Shown here piece after piece: positions 1-5,003 of a stretch of 5,980 bases of DNA. How positions within the stretch are numbered: position 1 is the first letter of the stretch; the number at the start of each line of letters is the position of its first letter. The DNA comes from an uncultured delta proteobacterium (GTDB taxonomy: Bacteria > Myxococcota_A > Bradymonadia > REDH01): assembly GCA_903873545.1 (NCBI GenBank), contig CAIQPA010000220.1:1-5980 (forward strand), written 5' to 3'. A program made the translations under genes and the position numbers. The notes under the pieces are model-generated. The model ran no database searches and was not told where the DNA came from. It saw nothing but the letters and a program-made list of their open reading frames with translations.

Positions 1-1
1 C

Positions 2-793
2 GTGGCCCCCGCCGACGAGATCTGCAACGGACTCGACGACAACTGCGATGGCATGGTCGACAACAAGACCGGCATCTCCGGCTCCGAGGTCTGCTCCCAG
101 TGCCCCTTCAACATGGTCAAGGTTCAGGCCGTCACCCCCTCCGGCGCCGCCGCCGATGTCTGTGTCGACCTCTACGAGGCCTCCCGCCCCGATGCCTCCA
201 GCGCCGACCAGGGCCAGTTGGGCTATTTCGCTCAGAGCGTCGCCGGCGTCCTGCCCTGGACCGGCGTCACCGCCGAAGAGGCCACAGCCGCCTGCCAGGG
301 CGAAGACTACTACGACTACTTCAAGCCCGGCCCGCGCCCCATCAAGAGCAAGCGCCTCTGCAGTTACTTCGAGTACGAGCAGGCCTGTGGCGGCGTCAAC
401 GGCGACCCCAATGGCGACTACGCCTACCCCTACTCGACCTCCCGCGCAGGCGACCAGTTCGTTGCCGGCTCCTGCAACGACGCCAGCAGCGCTGATGGCC
501 TGCAGCCCACCGGCACCTCCACCTGCGGCTTCGACTTCCAGACCGCCGCCGGTGACATCGTCACCACCTACGACATGGTCGGCAACGCCGCCGAGTGGGT
601 CCGTGGCCCCGGCTCGAACCTCATCGCAGGTGGCAGCTACCTCGAGACGCCCTCCGCGACCACCCGCACCCGCAGTGGCTCGCCCACCCGCAGCGGCCCG
701 GTGCTCTCCTGCACCGACCTGTCGCTCGCACCCGCCGCAGCCGACTCTGCCGACGACATCGGCTTCCGCTGCTGCACGGCCGTCACGCCCTAG
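2..793 (+). CDS. Cys-rich metal-binding-motif protein with SUMF1/FGE-like domain (5'-truncated by window edge)
   Basis: The reading frame is open to the window edge, so the GTG at position 2 is most likely an internal Val codon and the N-terminus, probably with a signal peptide, lies upstream. Visible residues 8-20 (CNGLDDNCDGMVD) match the MopE-type 'putative metal-binding motif' common in myxobacterial exported proteins, where acidic residues and paired Cys form a probable Ca/metal site. Residues about 38-258 look like a formylglycine-generating-enzyme-sulfatase (SUMF1) domain: DLYEA at 56-60, RLCSYFEYEQA at 118-128, YDMVGNAAEWV at 190-200, AGGSY at 209-213 and GFRCC at 254-258. The Cys pair that catalyses sulfatase oxidation in true FGE is not seen between GGSY and GFR, so a non-catalytic structural or binding role is more likely. 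Twelve or more Cys suggest a disulphide-rich exported protein. Codons end in C almost throughout, more so than in the neighbouring genes. Family assignment is firm; function is unknown. Confidence 0.85.
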   Translation: MAPADEICNGLDDNCDGMVDNKTGISGSEVCSQCPFNMVKVQAVTPSGAAADVCVDLYEASRPDASSADQGQLGYFAQSVAGVLPWTGVTAEEATAACQGEDYYDYFKPGPRPIKSKRLCSYFEYEQACGGVNGDPNGDYAYPYSTSRAGDQFVAGSCNDASSADGLQPTGTSTCGFDFQTAAGDIVTTYDMVGNAAEWVRGPGSNLIAGGSYLETPSATTRTRSGSPTRSGPVLSCTDLSLAPAAADSADDIGFRCCTAVTP

Positions 794-807
794 CGAGACC
801 GGCCGCC

Positions 808-827
808 GGTGCCGCCACTGCGGTACC
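808..827. terminator. GC-rich hairpin between convergent genes (possible terminator)
   Basis: GGTGCCGC and GCGGTACC form an 8-bp stem with one G-U pair around a CACT loop, in the 58-nt gap between two convergent genes. There is no T-tract on either strand, so it is not a classical intrinsic terminator. Its position fits a bidirectional transcription-ending or mRNA-end-protecting hairpin, but such stems also arise by chance in GC-rich DNA. Confidence 0.3.
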
Positions 828-851
828 TTGCCAGCCCCAAACCTGAGCCGC

Positions 852-1130
852 TCACTTCGCGAAGGTTCCGTAGAGCGGCATCCAGCCGCACCGGCACTCT
901 GCGCAGGTGCAGAGCGGGTCTGGGAGCGGCGGGATGATGGGGTAACCCTGGGCGTCTGTCGGGAGTTCGTTCATCATGAACTCCTCGCCGTCGTGGGCGG
1001 CGCAGTGGGCGCAGCGATTCCCATCAGGGATGGAGCAGCGGATGATCTTGATCTCATCCATCCGCCAGTGGCGGCCGGCGGCCTCGATGGTCACCACGCC
1101 GTCCCCCACGTCGGGGCGTGGCTTCGTCAC
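852..1130 (-). CDS. Small Cys-rich protein of unknown function (92 aa), translationally coupled to the aminotransferase gene
   Basis: I cannot assign this gene to a family. The GTG start overlaps the aminotransferase TGA as GTGA, a typical coupled junction, which supports both its reality and this start. The protein has seven Cys: C32, C40, C43, C74, C76, C79 and C81. The pattern is RCAHC, then DGEEF at 47-51, a Pro-rich loop at 64-72, and a CTCAECRC cluster at 74-81, with H42 and H46 nearby. This suggests a single small zinc-binding fold. The order C-x2-C, DG-x2-F, Pro-rich segment, CRC resembles the C-terminal tail of phage Mu gpF/SPP1 gp7 (MuF) head-morphogenesis domains, but the rest of that domain is absent and no phage genes are nearby. 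There is no signal peptide or membrane segment, so it is probably cytoplasmic. An independent Zn-ribbon-like protein is equally possible. Confidence 0.65.
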   Translation of the reverse strand: MTKPRPDVGDGVVTIEAAGRHWRMDEIKIIRCSIPDGNRCAHCAAHDGEEFMMNELPTDAQGYPIIPPLPDPLCTCAECRCGWMPLYGTFAK

Positions 1131-2323
1131 GCAGAGACCTGCAGCGCCGCAGCAATGCGCCGGATACCCGTCGTGATCCGCTCCTCGCTCGTCGCGTAAC
1201 TCAGCCGCAGGAAACCAGGGGCCCCAAAGGGGGTGCCCGGAACCACCGCAACCCGCGCCCGCTCAAGCAGGTAGGTCGCCAAGTCGATATCGGTCTTTAC
1301 CTCGAAGCCGTCGTAGCTGCGGCCGAGGTAGGCAGAGAAGTCGGGCAGCAGGTAGAAGGCGCCGCGTGGCCGCGGGACCGCGACACCGGGGATCTCCTGC
1401 AACAGCGAGAGCGCGAGGTCACGGCGCTCGGCAAACCGGACCCGCATCGGTGCAATCAGAGCGTCACCCTGTCGAAGCCCCTCGGCGGCACCCGCCTGCA
1501 CAATGGAGCTCGGGTTGCTGGTGCTCTGCGACTGCAGGTTGGTCATCGCAGCCACGAGCTCCTTGGGCGCTAGCGTGTAGCCGAGCCGCCAGCCCGTCAT
1601 CGCGAACGACTTCGAGGAGCCGCTCACCAGAACATATCGGTCGCGGAGCGAGGGCGCGAGCGTCAGCAGCTCCGTGTAGGCGAGCCCGTCGTAAACCAGC
1701 GCCTCGTAGATGGCGTCGCTGATGACCACGATGTTGGGGTGGCGCTCCAGCCAGGCCGCAATGGGTCGAAGCTGTTCGGCATCCCAGAAGGCGCCGGTCG
1801 GGTTCGACGGGTTGTTGATGATGATGGCCCGGGTCCGCTCCGTGACGACAGCGTCGAGCGCCTCAATGGAGGGAACAAAGTCGTCCTCCGGGCGGCCGTG
1901 TACGATGACAGGAAGTCCGCCGGCCATCTCAATCTGTACGGGGTAGCTGACCCAGAAGGGGGCAGGCAGAATCACCTCATCGCCCGGGTCGAGCAGGGCG
2001 AGAAAGAGGTTGTAGAGCGAGTGCTTGCCGCCGCAGGAGGCAATGATCTCCGCGTCGCTGTAGGAGACCCCCAGCCGCGGCTCGTAGTAGCCACGAATGG
2101 CGGCCTTGAGCTCTGCGGTACCACCAACGGCAGTGTACTTGGTCTGACCCGCCTCCATGGCCCGCACGACAGCGTCACAGATGGGCTTGGGTGTCACAAA
2201 GTCGGGCTCGCCCGTGCCAAAGGAGACGACGTCCACCCCTTGGGCGATGAGCGCCTTGGCCTTTGCATCGATGGCGAGCGTCGGAGAGGCCGGAATCTGC
2301 TGCACCCGCTGAGAAACTCGCAT
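1127..2323 (-). CDS. aspC: Pyridoxal-phosphate aminotransferase, aspartate aminotransferase 1-beta type
   Basis: This is a class I/II PLP-dependent aminotransferase of 398 residues, usual for the family, predicted to be cytoplasmic and to interconvert aspartate/2-oxoglutarate and oxaloacetate/glutamate. Numbered from the chosen ATG, motifs in order are GEPDF (38-42), KYT (62-64), GGK (98-100, the Lys position used for side-chain carboxylate recognition in the Thermus 1-beta enzyme), NPSNPTG (171-177), SDAIYE (202-207, with the PLP-nitrogen Asp at 203), SGSSKSFAMTGWR (234-246, Schiff-base Lys238) and RLSYATSEE (373-381, carboxylate-binding Arg373). The overall pattern matches Thermus-type AspAT closely. 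A GTG at 2326 would add one residue, but AAGGGA at 2334-2329 sits 5 nt from the ATG at 2323 and only 2 nt from the GTG, so ATG is preferred. The ATG overlaps the coaD stop as TGATG. Activity on prephenate or other amino acids cannot be excluded from sequence. Confidence 0.93.
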   Translation of the reverse strand: MRVSQRVQQIPASPTLAIDAKAKALIAQGVDVVSFGTGEPDFVTPKPICDAVVRAMEAGQTKYTAVGGTAELKAAIRGYYEPRLGVSYSDAEIIASCGGKHSLYNLFLALLDPGDEVILPAPFWVSYPVQIEMAGGLPVIVHGRPEDDFVPSIEALDAVVTERTRAIIINNPSNPTGAFWDAEQLRPIAAWLERHPNIVVISDAIYEALVYDGLAYTELLTLAPSLRDRYVLVSGSSKSFAMTGWRLGYTLAPKELVAAMTNLQSQSTSNPSSIVQAGAAEGLRQGDALIAPMRVRFAERRDLALSLLQEIPGVAVPRPRGAFYLLPDFSAYLGRSYDGFEVKTDIDLATYLLERARVAVVPGTPFGAPGFLRLSYATSEERITTGIRRIAAALQVSA

Positions 2324-2823
2324 CACGATCCCTTGCCCTGAAGTTGATTGATCTTCGCGGTGAGTCTGGCCAGCGCCTGCGGCGGCACCGAACCCGAGAT
2401 GTCGCCGCCTAGCAGCGCCACCTCCTTCACCAGCCTTGAACTCACGAAGAAACTGCCCGGCTCTGCCATCAGAAACATCGTCTCCACTTCCGGCGCAAGC
2501 CGGCGGTTCATGTTGGCCATCTGAGACTCATACTCGAAGTCCGCAACCGCTCGGAGACCACGCAGAATCGAGTTGGCTCCCACCTCCCGCGCGTAGTTGA
2601 CCAACAGCCCGGAGAAGGTGGTCAGCCGCACCCGCTTCTCATCGGGAAAGACCTCGCGCAGGATCTCCATCCGCTCCTCGACCGAGAACATCGGTGCCTT
2701 GTTCGGGTTGTGAACAATGGCGACCACGAGCTCATCACAGAGCGCCAATCCGCGCTCGATGATGTTCACATGCCCGTTGGTGAGCGGGTCGAAACTGCCG
2801 GGGTAGAGCGCAATTCGCTGCAT
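2323..2823 (-). CDS. coaD: Phosphopantetheine adenylyltransferase
   Basis: This cytoplasmic enzyme transfers AMP from ATP to 4'-phosphopantetheine, giving dephospho-CoA in the penultimate step of CoA synthesis. The 166-residue product is normal for bacterial CoaD and begins MQRIALYPGSFDP, the usual N-terminus. It has the nucleotidyltransferase TNGH motif at 15-18 (catalytic His18), ILRGLR at 87-92, the following ADFEYE segment, SSRLVKE at 128-134 and the C-terminal GGDISGSVP region at 139-147. The frame is open upstream to another ATG at 2883, which would add 20 residues with no family counterpart and overlap rsmD by 17 nt, so the ATG at 2823 is preferred. No clear Shine-Dalgarno precedes it; instead a perfect hairpin ends 5 nt upstream. 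The gene follows rsmD by 43 nt, a pairing seen in many bacteria, and overlaps the aminotransferase start by 1 nt. Confidence 0.96.
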   Translation of the reverse strand: MQRIALYPGSFDPLTNGHVNIIERGLALCDELVVAIVHNPNKAPMFSVEERMEILREVFPDEKRVRLTTFSGLLVNYAREVGANSILRGLRAVADFEYESQMANMNRRLAPEVETMFLMAEPGSFFVSSRLVKEVALLGGDISGSVPPQALARLTAKINQLQGKGS

Positions 2824-2828
2824 TTCGT

Positions 2829-2856
2829 CTGCCGAGACACGGGTGGTTCTCGGCAG
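2829..2856 (-). promoter_or_regulatory. Perfect 9-bp stem-loop abutting the coaD start codon
   Basis: Read on the coaD mRNA, CTGCCGAGA, a 10-nt loop (ACCACCCGTG) and TCTCGGCAG form a perfect 9-bp stem. Only ACGAA separates it from the preferred coaD ATG. It occupies most of the 43-nt rsmD-coaD gap, including the place a ribosome-binding site would normally take. No T-tract follows, so it is not a standard terminator. It may tune coaD translation or stabilise a processed mRNA end. The structure is seen directly; the role is inferred. Confidence 0.45.
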
Positions 2857-2866
2857 GCTAGCAGAC

Positions 2867-3439
2867 TCAATGCGGTGCGTCATCCGAAAGCCGCCAGACG
2901 GTCATGACCGTATCGCCGTGCGCCCGATGGTGAACCGGCTCGGCGAGCGCTTCGAGTGGGGGCGCATGGTCGCTCCCATCCTCCCAGACCAGCGTTGCAC
3001 CGGGGGCGACGAGGCGCGCTTGCCAGAGTGCTGTGACGAGCGCGACAGCATCGACCGTCCCATACGGCGGGTCGCAGAAAATGAGGTCGAAGCTGCTCCC
3101 TGTCAGCCGGCCCAACGCCTGCGGAAGCCTGCCGCGCACAATCCGTACCCGGTCCTGGTAGCGTAGCGCTGCAGTGTTGCGCTCCATGGCAGCGATCGCG
3201 CCGCCGTCTCCGTCCACCATCACCGCCGAAGCCGCGCCGCGGCTCAGCGCCTCGAGCCCGAGCGCGCCGGAACCTGCGAAGAGGTCTAGCACCCGAAGCC
3301 CCTCAAACCCCGCCTCCAGCCCTCCGTGTGCGAGCTGGTTAAAGAGCGACTCACGCACCTTCCCCGAGGTCGGGCGGGTGTTCATTCCGCGCGGTGCAAA
3401 GAGGGTCGCACCCTTTCGATCGCCAGCGATGATGCGCAC
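2867..3439 (-). CDS. rsmD: 16S rRNA (guanine(966)-N(2))-methyltransferase RsmD
   Basis: This SAM-dependent methyltransferase modifies G966 of 16S rRNA in the assembling 30S subunit. The 190-residue length is typical. It starts MRIIAGDRKG like other RsmD proteins, then has TRPTSGKVRESLFNQL at 21-36 (the RsmD signature), SAM-binding motif I DLFAGSGALGLEALSRG at 52-68, and the catalytic DPPY at 123-126, the N2-guanine (N/D)PP(Y/F) motif. The GTG start is supported by a strong AAGGAGG at 3449-3443 and by the family N-terminus; there is no ATG nearby. It is the first recognisable gene of the minus-strand cluster rsmD-coaD-aminotransferase-92-aa gene, and the 173-nt region upstream, shared with the divergent tRNA genes, should hold the operon promoter. 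Confidence 0.96.
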   Translation of the reverse strand: MRIIAGDRKGATLFAPRGMNTRPTSGKVRESLFNQLAHGGLEAGFEGLRVLDLFAGSGALGLEALSRGAASAVMVDGDGGAIAAMERNTAALRYQDRVRIVRGRLPQALGRLTGSSFDLIFCDPPYGTVDAVALVTALWQARLVAPGATLVWEDGSDHAPPLEALAEPVHHRAHGDTVMTVWRLSDDAPH

Positions 3440-3442
3440 GCT

Positions 3443-3449
3443 CCTCCTT
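3443..3449 (-). promoter_or_regulatory. rsmD: Strong Shine-Dalgarno of rsmD
   Basis: AAGGAGG on the minus strand lies 3 nt upstream of the GTG at 3439. The spacing is short but the match to anti-SD is near complete, and it fixes the GTG as the rsmD start. Confidence 0.75.
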
Positions 3450-3566
3450 GGCCGGGCGGCCGTTTGAATGGCGCCGAGCAGGGCGCCTTGTGCTGTGGCG
3501 CTGGGCGCCGGTCAAGTTCGAAGAGGCCCGATTCCTCGGCTTCCTGTCGAAACTGTTTCCGGGGGG

Positions 3567-3595
3567 TTGACCGTTGCTGGGTCATCGTCTAGCAG
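3567..3595 (+). promoter_or_regulatory. Candidate sigma-70-type promoter for the tRNA-Ile/tRNA-Ala unit
   Basis: TTGACC at 3567-3572 matches the -35 consensus at 5 of 6 positions. Exactly 17 nt later TAGCAG at 3590-3595 matches the -10 hexamer at only 3 of 6. The predicted start near 3602 would give a leader of about 10 nt before tRNA-Ile, normal for a tRNA operon, and the bases between -10 and start are GC-rich, as in stringently controlled stable-RNA promoters. The weak -10 keeps this a candidate. Confidence 0.4.
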
Positions 3596-3612
3596 CGGCT
3601 CCCTCTACCTAC

Positions 3613-3686
3613 GGACCAATAGCTCAGGTGGTTAGAGCGCACGCTTGATAAGCGTGAAGTCGCAGGTTCAAGTCCTGCTTGGTCCA
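3613..3686 (+). tRNA. tRNA-Ile (anticodon GAT)
   Basis: The cloverleaf is complete over 74 nt. The acceptor arm GGACCAA pairs with TTGGTCC, and a D-arm with AGCTCAGGTGGTTAGAGC follows. The anticodon stem CACGC/GCGTG encloses loop TTGATAA with anticodon GAT at 3647-3649, and the T-arm is GCAGG-TTCAAGT-CCTGC with discriminator A at 3686. It decodes AUC and AUU. CCA is not encoded (CTT follows), so it must be added by a nucleotidyltransferase. It is the first tRNA of a two-tRNA unit. Confidence 0.97.
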
Positions 3687-3711
3687 CTTACCCGCCCGAC
3701 GGGATTGTGTC

Positions 3712-3784
3712 GGGGCCTTAGCTCAGTTGGGAGAGCGCCGCCTTTGCAAGGCGGAAGTCATCGGTTCGAACCCGATAGGCTCCA
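3712..3784 (+). tRNA. tRNA-Ala (anticodon TGC)
   Basis: The cloverleaf is complete over 73 nt. Acceptor GGGGCCT pairs with AGGCTCC (one G-U), including the conserved G3-U70 identity pair of tRNA-Ala. The D-arm contains AGCTCAGTTGGGAGAGC. The anticodon stem CCGCC/GGCGG holds loop TTTGCAA with TGC at 3745-3747, and the T-arm is ATCGG-TTCGAAC-CCGAT with discriminator A at 3784. CCA is not encoded. It lies 25 nt after tRNA-Ile, and only 3 nt separate it from the stop codon of the converging FHA gene, leaving no room for a terminator outside that gene. Confidence 0.97.
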
Positions 3785-3787
3785 CTT

Positions 3788-4273
3788 TCACCAGAACAGC
3801 GCAACCCAAACCGCAAAAAATGCGGCGAGGGAGGCTGCGCTGGTGGCGGACCACCGAAGTCCGCGAGGGCGAGAGGGAACCGCCGATAGCGCCACGTGCG
3901 GTGCAGTATCCGGCAGCGACGGGTCGTCCTCCAGCGGCGCGGGTGTAGTCGCTAGCGGCAGGCCCGTAAGCCCCGCTGCGGGCGGACCTGAGACCAGTTC
4001 GAGGCTCACCGCGCCGAGCCGCAACGCGTCGCCTGGCCACCACGGGCTCCAACCTTCGAGCCTCTGTCCGTTGATCCAGCTCCGCTTCTCGGTGCTCTCG
4101 TCGAGCACCCAGAGCGCCGACCCATCCCAGCGCAAGCGTGCATGCCGACGCGACACGGTCGGATGGGTGAGATGAAGGCTTGACCCGCCGTGACGGCCGA
4201 CGCAGTAGTCGCCGAGGTGAACGACCGATGCGACCGTCACTCTCTCGCCTGCAACCGACACAACGACCTTCAT
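3788..4273 (-). CDS. FHA-domain protein with C-terminal membrane anchor
   Basis: This 161-residue protein has an N-terminal forkhead-associated domain at about residues 1-95, a phosphothreonine-binding module. The landmarks are GR at 26-27, the HPTVSRRHARL segment with S41 and H44, WINGQRL at 66-72 with the N68-G69 pair, and GDALRLG at 81-87. A Pro/Ala-rich linker at about 98-138 leads to a hydrophobic segment at about 144-161 that runs to the very C-terminus, giving a tail-anchored protein with the FHA domain predicted in the cytoplasm. The ATG at 4273 is chosen over one at 4336 because AGGAG sits 7 nt upstream and the FHA fold begins right after it. No kinase or other domain is fused. It probably reads Ser/Thr kinase output at the inner membrane; the partner is unknown. 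It is divergent from the PEGA gene and convergent with the tRNA genes. Confidence 0.85.
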   Translation of the reverse strand: MKVVVSVAGERVTVASVVHLGDYCVGRHGGSSLHLTHPTVSRRHARLRWDGSALWVLDESTEKRSWINGQRLEGWSPWWPGDALRLGAVSLELVSGPPAAGLTGLPLATTPAPLEDDPSLPDTAPHVALSAVPSRPRGLRWSATSAASLAAFFAVWVALFW

Positions 4274-5003
4274 GCTGAAGCTCCTGCGCTCGAACCGAAC
4301 CCCTGCAGATCTGCCACGAATCGCTGGCCCCTTCATTATGTTTTTGGGCGCGGTTGTATTCTGTTCAAGTGTTTGTTTTGCATCAGAAAACGAGGTTTCG
4401 ATCCGCTTCGATGGTGCTGTCGCGCCCTACGCAAAGATCGAATGGGTCTGGGGTGAGCGAGACGGCTTCGGCTCCTTGGGCGTCACCCGGGCCCACGCAG
4501 GACAGCTTGGTTCATACGCCGTCGTCGCCCTTCGCGGGGAGGGCGCGCTCGCTGCGGCTGCGGAGGAGCTCCGCGGCTGTCTGTCGCTATCCCACCGGCC
4601 CGCCACCGCAGGCGAGCCGATGCTGACGCTCACCACGGAGCTCACCGAAGAGGCGGTGGAGGAGCAGACCTCGCTCGCGGCCTCCGGTGCCGCGGCCGAT
4701 TGCATGCGGGCGGTAGTTCTGCGCGAAGCGGGCGACGGCTTTCTCGCGCGGCCCTACGAGCACCCATTCTGGGTGCAGGGCGAGTTCGGCACGCTGCGAA
4801 CCAACTCCGACCTGCCGGCGGAGCTCTGGGTGGACGGCCGAAAGACCGGGCGGGTCACGCCGGTCAGCGGACTTCGCCTGGAGGCCGGTCCGCACACCCT
4901 CTCCTGGCGCGCCATCGCGGTGGACTGGCAGCGCACCGAGGGTATCGTCGTCGAGCCTGGTCGGACGGTAACGCTCAACGTCTACCTCGAGCCCGCCCTC
5001 TAA
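4272..5003 (+). CDS. Secreted PEGA-domain protein
   Basis: This is a 243-residue exported protein of unknown function. A basic N-terminus (K3, R6, R9, R16) precedes a hydrophobic stretch at about 18-36 and a probable signal-peptidase I site after CFA (37). No lipobox is apparent at C31 or C35. The middle region (about 42-165) contains two Cys, C103 and C144, about 40 residues apart around a GEPMLTL strand. This loosely recalls the Cys-paired AgmX/TonB-C-like domain of myxobacterial envelope proteins, but only weakly. Residues about 172-240 form a PEGA domain: GTLRTNSDLPAELWVDG, G193-x-x-TPV, then LEAGPHTL and a closing strand. PEGA domains are surface or periplasmic beta modules. The start is uncertain: neither the ATG at 4272 nor the one at 4338 has a clear ribosome-binding site. 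The 4338 start would give an uncharged, short signal peptide, so 4272 is kept. The stop overlaps the convergent clpX stop. Confidence 0.72.
   Translation: MLKLLRSNRTPADLPRIAGPFIMFLGAVVFCSSVCFASENEVSIRFDGAVAPYAKIEWVWGERDGFGSLGVTRAHAGQLGSYAVVALRGEGALAAAAEELRGCLSLSHRPATAGEPMLTLTTELTEEAVEEQTSLAASGAAADCMRAVVLREAGDGFLARPYEHPFWVQGEFGTLRTNSDLPAELWVDGRKTGRVTPVSGLRLEAGPHTLSWRAIAVDWQRTEGIVVEPGRTVTLNVYLEPAL
4281..4285 (-). promoter_or_regulatory. Shine-Dalgarno of the FHA gene
   Basis: AGGAG on the minus strand is 7 nt from the ATG at 4273. It decides that start over the upstream in-frame ATG at 4336, which would add 21 residues with no FHA counterpart. Confidence 0.65.
4331..4390. other. AT-rich island over the PEGA signal-peptide region; possible FHA promoter
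   Basis: By hand count 22 of 60 bases here are G or C, far below the surroundings. On the plus strand it encodes the hydrophobic signal-peptide core, although GC-rich genomes normally spell such segments with GC-rich codons. On the minus strand it contains CATAAT at 4340-4335, a 5/6 match to a -10 hexamer, placed to give the FHA gene a leader of about 55 nt, but no good -35 lies at the right spacing. It may be a promoter, a low-structure start region, or both. Confidence 0.3.

Noticed and set aside
48..1199. Long plus-strand open frame (383 codons), rich in Pro, Ser, Ala and Arg
   Set aside because: It is an out-of-frame shadow of the SUMF1-like gene and antisense to the Cys-rich and aminotransferase genes. 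Its low-complexity composition is typical of the wrong frame in GC-rich DNA.
1739..2341. Plus-strand open frame (200 codons) across the aminotransferase gene
   Set aside because: It lies antisense to a complete aminotransferase whose motifs are intact, and its translation shows no recognisable domain.
2824..2883. Upstream ATG at 2883 as the coaD start
   Set aside because: It would add 20 residues with no counterpart in CoaD and overlap rsmD by 17 nt. The family N-terminus begins at the ATG at 2823.
3487..3515. Possible minus-strand promoter for rsmD: TTGACC (3515-3510) with CACAAG 17 nt later
   Set aside because: The -35 and spacing are good, but the -10 matches poorly (3 of 6). It is too weak to list, though some promoter for the operon is expected between 3440 and 3612.
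3382..3585. 67-codon minus-strand frame just upstream of rsmD
   Set aside because: It overlaps the rsmD 5' end out of frame. The strong Shine-Dalgarno inside it belongs to rsmD, and the translation shows no domain.
3807..3824. Small hairpin CCGC-AAAAAAT-GCGG just inside the FHA 3' end as a tRNA terminator
   Set aside because: The stem is only 4 bp and no T-tract follows on the plus strand, so it is unlikely to terminate the tRNA transcript.
3645..4175. Plus-strand open frame covering both tRNAs and the FHA gene antisense
   Set aside because: It reads through two clear tRNA genes and opposes an intact FHA domain.
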